The position numbers and the translations under genes were made by a program. 64,000 bases of DNA from Lolium rigidum. Taxonomy: Eukaryota > Streptophyta > Magnoliopsida > Poales > Poaceae. The notes beneath the pieces were generated by a model that made no database searches, was not told the origin of the DNA, and worked only from the letters and a program-made list of their open reading frames with translations. Numbering within the stretch: position 1 is the stretch's first letter; the number at the start of each line of letters is the position of its first letter. Shown here piece by piece: positions 10,964-22,975 of this stretch. Where the stretch lies: contig NC_061510.1 in NCBI RefSeq assembly GCF_022539505.1, positions 271,383,687-271,447,686 of the forward strand. The letters run 5' to 3'.

Positions 10964-12604
10964 TTAGGCCATCTTCAACTCGGCTACCTAAATCTGACGG
11001 TGTTGGGCCGTCTGGTTGTTGGGCCGCGCGGACATGTGACTATGGCCGACAGTCCGTTTAGATCGCGGCAGTGCGTTCAACGCGCGAACACAACGCAAAA
11101 TAAAAAAAAACCAACAAAAAAGTAAATTTAAATTAAAGTTCATTAAACTTAGCCCTATTTTGGGCAAATTTACACACCTATATGGGTTTTAACTAAAAAA
11201 AAGGTAGAAACCCTAGGCTAGGGTTTGGGATGCGGTGGCTTCCGGCGCGCCACCTACTACCAGTAGTACTCCTCGTCGTTCTCAGCGTCGATGAGGACGA
11301 TGCCCCCCGGCGGGGACGCGATGTTCCTGCTGGATACGCCGGAGGGCGTCGGGGACGCTGGGCACGCCGAGGACTCCGGCCAGGGCGACCACTTCACCCT
11401 TTTCCAGGAGGAGTGCGGGTTCGGAGGGATCGCCGGCCTCCACAGGCGAGCCAGGCGCGCCTCCTCCTTCTCCCGTTGCTCCACTACAGCGGCCTCAAGC
11501 TCCGTCTCGTGCTTGAGGCGGAGGATGCGCTCCTCCTCCTACTGGAGCGCGGCTTGGCACATGGCCTCCTCCTGCCGCTGCGCAATGGCGAGGAACGCCC
11601 ACGCGTCGGCATCCTCCTTGGCCTTCCTTGCCTCCTCATGTAGCGCGGAGGCGCGCAGCACCTCGGTGAGGTGAGGCCATTTTGCCGGCTCCTCGAGGTC
11701 GTTGACCTCGCGGGATGCCGCGAGCGCGGCGTGCAGCTCGGGGTCATCCTCCTCCTCGGGATGGGCCTGTGGCGATGGCGCGGCCCGCGGTGGAGCAGCC
11801 GCAGGCTCGTCGATGTAGAGGCCGCCGAGGCGGTGGCTTGCCCTCCTCGCCGGCGTGCAAGGCTGCGCGCGAGGCCTCGCCGTCGCAGAGGTGAAGCAGG
11901 TGCGTCGGAGCGCAGCGGCTCCACCTCGAACCACAAGTCCTAGTAGGGACTCTGGTCGTTGTAGGCGGGGTCCTCCCGGAGGTCCGCCGGGAGCTGCGCG
12001 CGCCGCCGCTGGATCTCCACCAGGCGGCTGCGGCCGGTGGCCGGGATTGGCGGCACCGGAACCTGATCTGGGCTCAGGTGCCAGCCGTGGGGAGGTTCAC
12101 GTCGCCCCACGGCATTGGGGCGCTAGCCTCCCAGAAGATCTGCGCCACCACGACGGTGACGTTGATCCGATCGCGCTTCGGCGCCGACGGCCCCATTTCG
12201 AAAGTCGTCGGCGCGACTTGTCGCTGCTGCTGGTCTTGTAGTCCTTCGCGCTAGGCTCGAACGAGCGATTTGGGGCCATGGTGGCGGAAGCTCGAGCGAG
12301 CGTGCGTGGGGAATGGAGTGGGAGTGGAACTGGATAGGGACAGTCCGCCTCCGAGTCCCCATTTAATAGGACTCGCGGGCACCGACAGGTAGGCCTGGGA
12401 TGCGAGCAGGCGGACGAGGGAGGACGGCGCGTGTCATCCGCGGCCACGCAAACCTGGCCCATATTTGGGTCGGGTTCGCGTCGTCCCGGACACCGTGGCC
12501 ATCCACTTTTGGGATGTGTCGTGGTGTTGGGCCGCGATTTTGTCCGCCACGACCCATCCGGACGCGCGGGCGCGGGATGGGTCGCCGCGCTGGAGATGGC
12601 CTTA
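10964..12604. mobile_element. PIF/Harbinger-type element with TTA target duplication
   Basis: Left terminus GGCCATCTTCAACTCGGC (from 10967) and right terminus, read on the other strand, GGCCATCTCCAGCGCGGC (ending 12601) are imperfect inverted repeats that stay similar for about 22 bases. TTA lies directly outside each end (10964-10966 and 12602-12604), the target duplication typical of PIF/Harbinger and Tourist elements. The body of 1635 bases carries no DDE transposase, so the element is non-autonomous and holds a decayed minus-strand ORF instead. Confidence 0.85.
11257..12279 (-). pseudogene. Decayed ORF inside the Harbinger element, unknown function
   Basis: On the minus strand a frame starts MAPNRSFEPSAKDYK at 12279 and continues in shifted frames through a proline/alanine-rich part with PWGDVNLP and WFEVEP blocks to an E/A/R-rich, probably helical tail ending VLIDAENDEEYYW. 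It resembles a grass hypothetical protein family that I know only by its sequence style. Lesions include a TAG near 11940, at least two frameshifts and a TAG at about 11541 that splits an otherwise open 226-codon stretch (11934-11257). GC content is far above the flanks. Function cannot be assigned. Confidence 0.55.
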
Positions 12605-13713
12605 GGCCACCTTCAAGAAGCCACCGCGTTTCGAACAGTCAATTTATTCGCTTTAGAGCGTCTCCGGTTGCGTCTCACAGAGCGTCCCCTAAAACGCGTC
12701 GATTTTTTAGCGAATGGAAGACGTCGCCAGCTCGTGCCGCATTTGCGGTGTGTCCATTCCCAGCCGCGTCCCCTGAAACCACCTCCAAACATAAATTTAA
12801 AATAGTTCACATTCAAAATAGATTGTTCCCACCAAAATTGTTGCGACCAAATTAGCCGCGATCAAAGTGCTGCACGCGATCATATTACAGACCAGGGGTG
12901 CAAATTGAACATAATTTAGAAGAAGCAGTTCAGCGACGTCGACAGCACATCCTGAGTTTACGTACACCCGTCGAGCACGACGACCTCGTCGTGCTCTGCC
13001 CGGTCTGGCTGCTCCGTCACCGATGCCAAGGCCGAAGGCGATGCTGATGCTGATGCCGACGTAGGTGTACTAGTAGACGTTGTCGCCTACACACCTACTT
13101 GTATCGCCGCTACCTCCGGGGGTGAGGTTGCTTCCGCTGCCTCAGCCGCCGCCATTTTGGCGTGGATCTCATCGAGGAACATGCCTTTGTAGTAGTTGTG
13201 CACCGCCAGCGTCTGGGGATCCATTCCAACTGTCGAAGCGGTCAACTGGGAGAAGTCCTCTTTGCGTTTCTTGAGCTCCATCTTCTCTTCTTGCCTCTTG
13301 AGCAGCGTCGCCCACCTTTCGTCGGCATTTTTGTTGCGGATGAGCATGGTCGACAAGACCTCGGCGAGGCACTTGGTGATCAACGACTGCATCTTCTCGG
13401 TGGCCATTGCATCCGCCAAGGTGGCCTTGGCATCCTTGTTGTTGATAGGACGCCGTGCCGATGTTGCGAGCGGCACATCTAGATCAAAGGAGCCATCTTT
13501 CCCATTCAACAAGGAAATATGCGTCAACCGCCACTTCTCGTTGTGTTTGCTCTTGCTGTAGCAATGCAACAACACGAAAGGTCTAACCCTTCTGAATTCT
13601 TCCAGTACCGCCCCATGGCGTAGGCAAACTAATCAAAGGAAGTGCAATTGATACGGGCATGGAGGCCTATGTGGAGCCCAGATTCAGGACTCCACCAGCT
13701 TATTTATCCTAGT
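12605..13713. mobile_element. Second Harbinger-type fragment, right end missing
   Basis: Starts at the shared TTA with GGCCACCTTCAAGAAGCC, a variant of the neighbouring terminus, and contains a minus-strand PIF/Harbinger ORF1 fragment. No matching right terminus was found before the solo LTR that begins at 13719. Two Harbinger ends back to back on one TTA suggest insertion of one element at the edge of the other. Confidence 0.5.
13087..13620 (-). pseudogene. PIF/Harbinger ORF1-like protein fragment
   Basis: The open part (13575-13087) begins in the LLHCYSKSKHNEKW block and ends after an alanine/glutamate-rich helical stretch with RQEEKMELKKRKEDF. In PIF/Harbinger elements ORF1 encodes a Myb/SANT-like, NAM-associated protein that helps the transposase bind DNA, and the segment F-x-x-L-H-C-W/Y...K-H-x-K-W is its typical C-terminal part. 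The PFV residues just upstream are in the same frame, but the N-terminal SANT region is absent. The fragment is truncated and not expected to work. Confidence 0.6.
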
Positions 13714-14689
13714 TTATGTGTAAGGGTATATTGCCCCTATGTGTGTTTTTGGTAATTAATGACAAACCCTATGGACTAATGTTTTCATTGAGTTTATATG
13801 AAGGAATACTCCATAGGTACTACTTGTACTCCATGTGTTGGATTCAAGTATGGATGCCATGAAGATAAAGGTATACCTTGTGTATTGGCATCAAGATCAT
13901 CGGTATGAAGATATATATGTGATATGATCAAGAAGAAGAAATGAAGATGGAGTTCTTATGTGGAACTCAATATTAGCCATGCTCTATCTTAAGTGAGTAT
14001 GAGAAGATACAAGGTTGAGTTGGGCAAGTTCAAGATGAGCATCTTGAGTGGATCACATGCTTGAAGCTTGCCGTCCATTTGGTGATGATGGACATGTGAA
14101 GATGTGCATCAATGGAGCTTTCCCATCATAGTCTATGGGGGAGCATTTGTGAGTCTTCACGAAGCAACATTGATCAAGTGAGGCATTCCGGCTTGAGTGA
14201 AGCTTGAAGAGTTGTCATCAAGATCAAGCGGGATGCGCAAGGCAAAGGTATGGCTTTGCTAGGTTTTTCCTTTTACCGGTCTCAAGGTGGATGTTGGGAG
14301 ACCGGATTATAGGATAGATAGCCGCACTATTAAGAGGGGCTTTCGGTTGGGTAACTTGATCACATCGTCTTAGGGAGCTCAATCCTTTGCATACTTTGCA
14401 TATCCTTATTGCTTCTTGGTGTTTCTCTGTGTGAGGTTCTTGAGCTTGTTGCTAGCTTTACAACAAGCCCAAGTTCATCGAAAACGGAATCCGCATGCAT
14501 CTTCTATTGCGTTTTCGGGTTCGGACGTCTTCGCCGTTTCTTGACGGTGGGATACTCCCTCTCTAAAATCATCTAAAATGTTTTTGTTGGGGTTCTATTC
14601 GTCGTTATCTTTCCAACAAAATTGGTTTCATGTCAATCGGGGTCCGGACACAAAAGTTATCACAGTTTTTGTATAACATGTTTTCCTGC

Positions 14690-15080
14690 TCTCCCGGTCG
14701 GGGACCCGGCCGGACCGGCCCGTGCGCCGGACTGGCTCCGGCCTGCCGCCCGGTCAGCCGGCCTACCAACTGGCCTGGCCGGCGTGCCGACCGGTCAACC
14801 GGTCGCCAACCGGGCGCCAACCGTGCGCGGAACTGATCCGGTCTGCTTCCCGGTCAGCCGGCCTACTGACCGGCGGGCTCGGCGTGCCGTCCGGTCGACC
14901 GGTCGCCAACCGGGCGCCAACCGGATGAGCTCCTGGAAGACGCAAAGTGACCCCGGTCGGGGTCCGGCCCGCCGCCCGGTTTGGACCGGCTGGTCCGGCT
15001 CGTGGCCCGGTCTCGACCGGGCCCTGGACCGGACGGCCCGGCTCCTGGCCCGGTTGACCGGCCTCCTCGACGGTTTACTC
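14690..15080 (+). repeat. CCGG-rich degenerate repeats within the solo LTR
   Basis: A 390-base GC-rich block built from variants of CCGGTCAGCCGGCC. A stretch with GGTCGCCAACCGGGCGCCAA occurs twice about 101 bases apart (near 14800 and 14900), a clear local duplication. It precedes the LTR TATA box by tens of bases. Confidence 0.7.
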
Positions 15081-15115
15081 AGCCCAAGTTTTCCCCAACG
15101 GTTATATTTGCTCTT

Positions 15116-15131
15116 GGGCTATAAATAGCCC
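15116..15131 (+). promoter_or_regulatory. TATA box of the solo LTR
   Basis: GGGCTATAAATAGCCC is a canonical plant TATA box framed by a 6-base inverted repeat (GGGCTA / TAGCCC). Its position in the middle of the LTR fits the U3/R boundary. Confidence 0.65.
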
Positions 15132-16085
15132 TTCTTCCACCTTGGGCTGAGTTAGTTCTTCCCCTTTCTTCACCTCCATTGTTGCTCTTCGAAGAACTTG
15201 CTCTCCCCTTTGATTTCTCCCATAATTCTTGCTAATTCTTGAGGGATCTAAGAGAGGAGATCTAGATCTACAATTCCACCAATCCATTTCTCCTCTAAGT
15301 GAGGGGAACTCTTGGGATCTAGATCTTGGAGTCTTTTGTTGACTTTCCCCATTGTTCTTCCTCTCCAATCTCATCCTAGCATTTAATGTTTGGGTGGGAT
15401 TTGAGAGTGAAGGATTTGAACACCTCTAGTGTTGTTGCTTTGCATCTTTGCATAGTGTTGAGCTCTCCACCACGATTAGTTCGAGTGAGAGACCGTGAGC
15501 TTGTTACTCTTGGAGGAAGACCTCCTAGTTGGCTTGGCGGTTGGTGCTCCGGTGATCTCTTCAAGAAGATTGTGAAGAGGCCCGGGCTTCTCCTTCGTGG
15601 AGCTTGTGAAGTGGTTGTGGAGCTTGCCATCTCCGGAGCGGAGGAAAAGCTAACCATAAGGAAAGGGCCATTATCCTTCGTGGGTGTGGTTCGGAGAATA
15701 GGGTGAGCCTTCGTGGCGCGGGGAATCCTTCGTGGGACCTCCACTCCTCCAAACGTGACGTACCTTCTTGCAAAGGAAAGGAACACGGGAATACATCCTC
15801 GTCTCCGTGTGCCTCGGTTATTTCTATACCCGAGCTCTCTTTCCTTGTGATAGCCATCGTGCTTGAAGTACATATATCTTTCTATCACTTGTGCTACATA
15901 TATCTTGTGCCTATCTTGCTTAGCTCTAGTTGTTATCGTTACACTTAGTTGAGCTTAGCATATCTAGGGTTTGTGCTTGTAAACTAAACGATAGTTTAAT
16001 TCCGCATTCTTACAAGACAAATCCGTAAGAGTTTTTAATTGCCTATTCACCCCCCCTCTAGGCAACATCTCGATCTTTCATTATG

Positions 16086-16186
16086 TAATGGTCATATGTG
16101 GGCCAATTAGGGTTTTTAATAAATTGAGTCAGTTTGGTTTGGGCCTGTCCAAACCAAGGTAGAGAGGCCCATTAGGGCTGGCTGGC
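16086..16186. other. Short flank, no feature
   Basis: About 100 bases between the solo LTR target duplication and a gypsy LTR fragment. It looks like retroelement-derived filler; nothing can be named. Confidence 0.35.
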
Positions 16187-17890
16187 TGATGCGCGTAGAT
16201 GACACGTCCGTTGGGAACCCCAAGAGTAAGGTGTGATGCGCACAGCAGTAAGTTTTCCCTCAGTAAGAAACCAAGGTTATCGAACCAGTAGGAGTCAAGA
16301 AGCACGTTGAAGGTTGATGGTGGCGGAGTGTAGTGCGGCGCAACACCAGGGATTCCGGCGCCAACGTGGAACCTGCACAACACAATCACAGTACTTTGCC
16401 CCAACGTAACAGTGAGGTTGTCAATCTCACCGGCTTGCTGTAAACAAAGAATTAGATGTATAGTGTGGATGATGATGATTGTTTGCGAAGAACAGTAAAG
16501 AACAATTGCAGTAGATTGTATTTCAGATGTAAAGAATAGGACCGGGGTCCACAGTTCACTAGTGGTGTCTATCCCATAAGATAAACAGATGCCATCTCTT
16601 TCTCAACTCAGCAACTTGAAGTATTAATCTTATATTTAGGATACCAAGAAAGCACATCAGATCATAATATATATCAATACCCTCTAATATATATCAATAT
16701 TCCCCTTCTTTTTTCTATGCAAAACAAAAAAGAATAGTAAGTGATTCCATAAATCTACGCTGTTGCCCAAGAATTCACTATTCTTCTTAATCAATGATTT
16801 CTTATATAGAGAGAATGGCCCTCACAAATTGCAAATACTAATATGTTAAGAATCAATCGAATTGAAGTCATAGTGTCATCGTTGGCTGGAATCGATATAT
16901 TCGCGAGATCCAGTTCTCTTTGTCTTCGAGCTTTTATTCCTCAATCCACTTATTCGTTTCCTTCATGGGTGAACAAATTACAGTTGGGCAATTGACAAAT
17001 AAAGAAGGCATAACAATGCACATACATATATCATGATGAGTACTATGAGATTTAATCAGGGCATTACGACAAAGTACATAGACCGCTATCCAGCATGCAT
17101 CTATGCCTAAAAAGTCCACCTTCGGGTTATCATCCGAACCCCTTCCATTATTAAGTTGCAAACAACGGACAATTGCATTAAGTATGGTGCGTAATGTAAT
17201 CAACACAAATATCCTTAGACAAAGCATCGATGTTTTATCCCTAGTGGCAACGAGCACATCCACAACCTTAGAAATTTTTGTCACTCGTCCCGGATTTAAT
17301 GGAGGCATGAACCAACTATCGAGCATAAATACTCCCTCTTGGAGTCACAAGTATCAACTTGGCCGTAGCCTCTACTAGCAACGGAGAGCATGCAAGAACA
17401 TAAATAACATATATGATAGATTGATAATCAACTTGACATAGTATTCAATATTCATCGGATCCCAACAAACACAACATGTAGCATTACAAATAGATGATCT
17501 TGATCATGATAGGCAGCTCACAAGATCTAACATGATAGCACAATGAGGAGAAGACAACCATCTAGCTACTGCTATGGACCCATAGTCCAGGGGTGGACTA
17601 CTCACACATCGATCCGGAGGCGATCATGGCGATGAAGAGACCTCCGGGAGATGATTACCCTCTCCGGCAGGGTGCCGGAGGCGATCTCCTGAATCCCCCG
17701 AGATGGGATTGGCGGCGGCGGCGTCTCTGGAAGGTTTTCCGTATTGTGGCTCTCGGTACTGGGGGTTTCACGACGAAGGCTTTAAGTAGGCGGAAGGGCA
17801 GGTCAAGGGGCGTCACGAGGGGCCCACACAACAGGCCGGCGCGGCCAGGGCTTGGGCCGCGCCTCCCTAGTGTGGCGCCGCCTCGTGGCC
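16187..17890 (-). mobile_element. Older gypsy-type LTR, truncated at its upstream end
   Basis: In minus orientation the LTR 3' end (ACGCGCATCA, at 16187) is followed by the same sequence blocks as the LTRs at 17891 and 23010, but with many differences and indels. It breaks off at 17890 where the next element begins with TGATGGCGTG. It is therefore an older copy of the same lineage that was invaded by a younger relative. Confidence 0.7.
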
Positions 17891-19483
17891 TGATGGCGTG
17901 TATTTCACACGTTCGTTGGGCAACCCCAAGAGGAAGGTATGATGCGCACAGCAGCAAGTTTTCCCTCAGAAAGAAACCAAGGTTTATCGAACCAGGAGGA
18001 GCCAAGAAGCACGTTGAAGGTTGATGGCGGCGGGATGTAGTGCGGCGCAACACCGGGATTCCGGCGCCAACGTGGAACCTGCACAACACAACCAAAGTAC
18101 TTTGCCCCAACGAAACAGTGAGGTTGTCAATCTCACCGGCTTGTCTGTAACAAAGGATTAACCGAATTGTGTGGAAGATGATTGTTTGCGGAAAAACGAG
18201 TAGAAACAAGTATTGCAGCAGATTTGTATTTCAGTATTAAAAGAATGGACCGGGGTCCACAGTTCACTAGAGGTGTCTCTCCCATAAGATAAAAGCATGT
18301 TGGGTGAACAAATTACAGTCGGGCAATTGACAAATAGAGAGGGCATAACAATGCACATACATGTCATGATAAGTACAGTGAGATTTAATTGGGCATTACG
18401 ACAAAGTACATAGACCGCCATCCAACTGCATCTATGCCTAAAAAGTCCACCTTCAGGTTATCGTCCGAACCCCTTCCAGTATTAAGTTGCAAAGCAACAG
18501 ACAATTGCATTAAGTATGGTGCGTAATGTAATCAATAACTACATCCTCGGACATAGCATCAATGTTTTATCCCTAGTGGCAACAGCACAACACAACCTTA
18601 GAACTTTCTCATCACTTGTCCCGGTGTCAATGCGGGCATGAACCCACTATCGAGCATAAATACTCCCTCTTGGAGTTACTAGCATCAACTTGGCCGAGCC
18701 TCTACTAATAACGGAGAGCATGCAAGATCATAAACAACACATATGCAATAACTTGATAATTAACATAACATGGTATTCTCTATCCATCGGATCCCGACAA
18801 ACACAACATAGAGTATTACGGATAGATGATCTTGATCATGTTAGGCAGCTCACAAGATCCAACAATGAAGCACAATGAGGAGAATACAACCATCTAGCTA
18901 CTGCTATGGACCCATAGTCCAGGGGTGAACTACTCACTCATCACTCCGGAGGCGACCATGGCGGTGTAGAGTCCTCCGGAGATGAATCCCCTCTCCGGCA
19001 GGGTGCCGGAGGAGATCTCCAGAATCCCCGAGATGGGATCGGCGGCGGCGGCGTCTCCGGAAGGTTTTCCGTATCGTGGTTTTTCGCATCGGGGGTTTCG
19101 CGACGGAGGCTTTAAGTAGGCGGAAGGGCGAGTCGGAGGGCCGACGAGGGGCCCACACCATAGGGCGGCGCGGGCCCCCTTGGCCGCGCCGCCTTGTGGT
19201 GTCGCCACCTCGTGGCCCCACTTCGTATGCTCTTCGGTCTTCCGGAAGGTTCGTGGCAAAATAGGCCCTCGGGACTTGATTTTGTCCAATTCCGAGAATA
19301 TTTCGTTACTAGGATTTCGAAACCAAAAACAGCGAGAAAACGACGAGCTGGCACTTCGGCATCTTGTTAATAGGTTAGTTCCAGAAAATGCACGAATATG
19401 ACAAAGTGTGCGTAAAACATGTGGGTATCATCAATAATATGGCATGGAACATAAGAAATTATCGATACGTCGGAGAGGTATCA

Positions 19484-21442
19484 AGCATCCCCAAGCTTAG
19501 TTCTGCTCGTCCCGAGCAGGTAAAACGATAACAAAGATAATTTCTGAAGTGACATGCCATCATAACCTTGATCATACTATTTGTAAGCATATGTAGTGGA
19601 TGCAGCGATCAGAACAATGGTAATGACATGAGTAAACAAGTGAATCATAAAGCAAAGATTTTTCATGAATAGTACTTCAAGACAAGCATTAATAAGTCTT
19701 GCATAAGAGTTAACTCATAAAGCAATAAATCAAAGTAAAGGTATTGAAGCAACACAAAGGAAGATTAAGTTTCAGCGGTTGCTTTCAACTTGTAACATGT
19801 ATATCTCATGGATAATTGTCAACATAGAGTAATATAACAAGTACAATACGCAAGTATGTAGGAATCAATGCACAGTTCACACAAGTGTTTGCTTCTTGAG
19901 GTGGAGAGAGAGATAGGTGAACTCGACTCAACATAAAAGTAAAAGAATGGTCCTTCAAAGAGGAAAGCATCGATTGCTATATTTGTGCTAGAGCTTTTAT
20001 TTTGAAAACATGAAACAATTTTGTCAATGGTAGTAATAAAGCATATGAGTTATGTAAATTATATCTTACAAGTTGCAAGTCTCATGCATAGTATACTAAT
20101 AGTGCCCGCACCTTGTCCTAATTAGCTTGGACTACTGGATCTTTGCAATGCACATGTTTTAACCAAGTATCACAATGGGGTACCTCCATGCCGCCTGTAC
20201 AAAGGTCTAAGGAGAAAGCTCGCATTTCGGATTTCTCGCTTTTGATTATTCTCAACTTAGACATCCATACCGGGACAACATGGACAACAGATAATGGACT
20301 CCTCTTTAATGCATAAGCATGTGGCAACAATTATTATTCTCATATGAGATTGAGGATATGTGTCCAAAGCTGAAACTTCCACCATGAATCATGGCTTTAG
20401 TTAGCGGCCCAATGTTCTTCTCTAACAATATGCATGCTCCAACCATGAAGGTGGTAGATCTCTCTTACTTCAGACAAGTCGGACATGCATAGCAACTCAC
20501 ATGATATTCAACAAAGAATAGTTGATGGCGTCCCCAGAAGACATGGTTATCGCACAACAAGCAACTTAATAAGAGATAAAGTGCATAAGCACATATTCAA
20601 TACCACAATAGTTGTTAAGCTATTTGTCCCATGAGCTATATATTGTAAAGGTGAATGATGGAATTTTAAAGGTAGCACTCAAGCAATTTACTTTGGAATG
20701 GCGGATAAATACCATGTAGTAGGTAGGTATGGTGGACACAAATGGCATAATGGTTGGCTCAAGGATTTTGGATGCATGAGAAGTATTCCCTCTCGATACA
20801 AGGTTTAGGCTAGCAAGGTTATTTGAAACAAACACAAGGATGAACGGTGCAGCAAAACTCACATAAAAGACATATTGTAAACATTATAAGACTCTACACC
20901 GTCTTCCTTGTTGTTCAAAACTCAATACTAGATATTATCTAGACTCCAGAGAAACCAAATATGCAAACCAAATTAGCAAGCTCTAAGTGTTTCTTCATTA
21001 ATGGGTGCAAAGTATATGATGCAAGAGCTTAAACATGAGCACAACAATTGCCAAGTATCAAATTATCCAAGACATTTTAGAATTACTACATTTAGTATTT
21101 TCCAATTCCAACCATATAACAATTTAACGAAGAAGAAACTTCGCCATGAATACTATGAGTAGAGCCTAAGGACATACTTGTCCATATGCTACAGCGGAGC
21201 GTGTCTCTCTCCCACAAAGTGAATTCTAGGATCCATTTTATTCAAACAAAACAAAAAACAAGAAACAAACCGACGCTCCAAGCAAAGTGCATAAGATGTG
21301 ACGGAATAAAAATATAGTTTCAGGGGAGGAACCTGATAATGTTGTCGATGAAGAAGGGGATGCCTTGGGCATCCCCAAGCTTAGACGCTTGAGTCTTCTT
21401 AGAATATGCAGGGGTGAACCACCGGGGCATCCCCAAGCTTAG
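19484..21442 (-). repeat. Three copies of the polypurine-tract motif
   Basis: CTAAGCTTGGGGATGC (minus strand) occurs at the LTR border (19484-19499) and again near 21368-21383 and 21426-21441 inside the element. The plus-oriented relatives carry the same motif before their LTRs (near 25965 and 34767). Confidence 0.75.
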
Positions 21443-22075
21443 AGCTTTCACTCTCCTTGATCATATTGCATCATACTCCTCTCTTGATCCTTGAAAACTT
21501 CCTCCACACCAAACTCGAAACAACTCATTAGAGGGTTAGTGCACAATAAAAATTCACATGTTCAGAGGTGACACAATCATTCTTAACACTTCTGGACATT
21601 GCATAAAGCTACTGGACATTAATGGATCAAAGAAATTCATCCAACATAGCAAAAGAGGCAATGCGAAATAAAAGGCAGAATCTGTCAAAACAGAACAGTC
21701 CGTAAAGATGGATTTTATTAGGCCACCAGACTTGCTCAAATGAAAATGCTCAAATTGAATGAAAGTTGCTTACATATCTGAGGATCATGCACGTAAATTG
21801 GCTTAATTTTCTGAGCTACCTACAGGGAGGTAGACCCAGATTCGTGACAGCAAAGAAATCTGAAATTGTGCAGTAATCCAAATCTAGTACTTACTTTACT
21901 ATCAAAGACTTTACTTGGCACAACAAAACATAAAACTAAGATAAGGAGAGGTTGCTACAGTATTAAACAACTTCCAAGACTCAAATATAAAACAAAAATA
22001 CTGTAGTAAAAACATGGGTTGTCTCCCATAAGCGCTTTTCTTTAACGCCTTTCAGCTAGGCGCAGAAAGTGTAAC
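19501..22075 (-). other. Non-coding interior of the LTR element
   Basis: 2.6 kb without a convincing ORF between the gag-like gene and the 3' LTR. A related stretch, in opposite orientation, occurs at 24386-25979 and at 33267-34783, showing that this long untranslated 3' region is a stable part of the family. Confidence 0.65.
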
Positions 22076-22753
22076 TCAAGTGTTATCGAAGGATGGAGCA
22101 TTGATATCATAAGCTCCCTCATTTGCAGTGGTACTAGGGGCTTTGTCAATTTTAGGTCTATAATAATATTTCTTTGGTTTAGGCACTTTAGAGGTATACA
22201 TAAACTTTTGCTCCTTTCCCACATAAGCTTTCTCTCTAAGCTGTAAAGATGAAAAGGTTGAACCCAAGGTTCCCATAGCTTTTTCAAGTTCGCCAATCCT
22301 ATTAATTTGATTATCATGGTCAACACAAGTTCCTAGGACACTAATTCTTTCATCAATTCCTCCTAAGGATTTATCAAGTTTATCAGTTTTAACAAGTAAC
22401 ATCTCCAACTTAGTTTCAACACTAAAATTTTTCTCTAAGGTTTCCAATTTTTTCATAACATCCTCAAGGGAGGTTTCAATTTTAATTTCATTAACAGGTG
22501 GTGTTCCAAATAAACTCTCAATAATGCAACTAGCTTCTAAAGCGGGAGCACCTAGGAAGTTACCTCCCGCGAGACAATCAAAAACATATCTATTCCAGCT
22601 AGAGATACCAACATAAAAATTCCTGAGTAGGATAGTGGTGGAGTGTTTCTTAGTGCACCTATTATGGGCATCACTAATTCTATACCAAGCATCTTTTAAA
22701 CATTCTCCTCCTTGTTGCTTAAATGAACGAACTTCAACTTCAAGATTACTCAT
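22076..22753 (-). CDS. gag-like protein of the non-autonomous element
   Basis: A 225-codon open frame, the only sizeable ORF of this element. Residues 1-75 (VRSFKQQGGECLKDAWYRI... LLRNFYVGIS... AGGNFLG) follow the pattern of the plant Athila/gypsy Retrotrans_gag domain: FKQ, E-x-L-x-x-A-W, F-Y-x-G and A-G-G-x-F. Residues 90-185 are charged and heptad-like, probably a coiled coil; the tail is basic and tyrosine-rich (KPKKYYYRP). Gag would form the capsid-like particle that packages the RNA. There is no zinc knuckle and no pol follows, so the protein is shorter than a full gag. Frame is open; whether it is expressed is unknown. Confidence 0.7.
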   Translation of the reverse strand: MSNLEVEVRSFKQQGGECLKDAWYRISDAHNRCTKKHSTTILLRNFYVGISSWNRYVFDCLAGGNFLGAPALEASCIIESLFGTPPVNEIKIETSLEDVMKKLETLEKNFSVETKLEMLLVKTDKLDKSLGGIDERISVLGTCVDHDNQINRIGELEKAMGTLGSTFSSLQLREKAYVGKEQKFMYTSKVPKPKKYYYRPKIDKAPSTTANEGAYDINAPSFDNT

Positions 22754-22975
22754 TTTAGCAGTAGTAAATAAAGCAAACTAGATAAAGTAAATGCAAGTAA
22801 ACTAATTTTTTTGTGTTTTCGATATAGCAAACAAGATAGTAAATAAAGTAAAACTAGCAACTATTTTTTGTGTGTTTTGATACAAGTGCAGCAAACAAAG
22901 TAGTAAATAAAATAAAGCAAGACAAAAACAAAGTAAAGAGATTGAGAAGTGGAGACTCCCCTTGCAGCGTGTCTT

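Larger units (their letters stand above)
13719..16080 (+). mobile_element. Solo LTR with TTATG target duplication
   Basis: 2362 bases start TGTAAGGGTATATTGCCCCT and end GCAACATCTCGATCTTTCA. TTATG stands directly before (13714-13718) and directly after (16081-16085), so both ends are defined. No second LTR, primer site or internal region follows; this is a product of LTR-LTR recombination. The size and ends resemble large copia (SIRE/Maximus-type) LTRs, which I offer only as a likely family. Confidence 0.88.

Noticed and set aside
14605..15128. Long ORFs in both strands within the solo LTR
   Set aside because: They come from the CCGG-rich repeat block, which is free of stops in several frames; residues are only R, G, P, T and A runs.
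17593..18209. 143- and 184-codon ORFs over the LTR copies, repeated near 23000
   Set aside because: They occur on both strands of an LTR leader, recur wherever the LTR does and resemble no protein.
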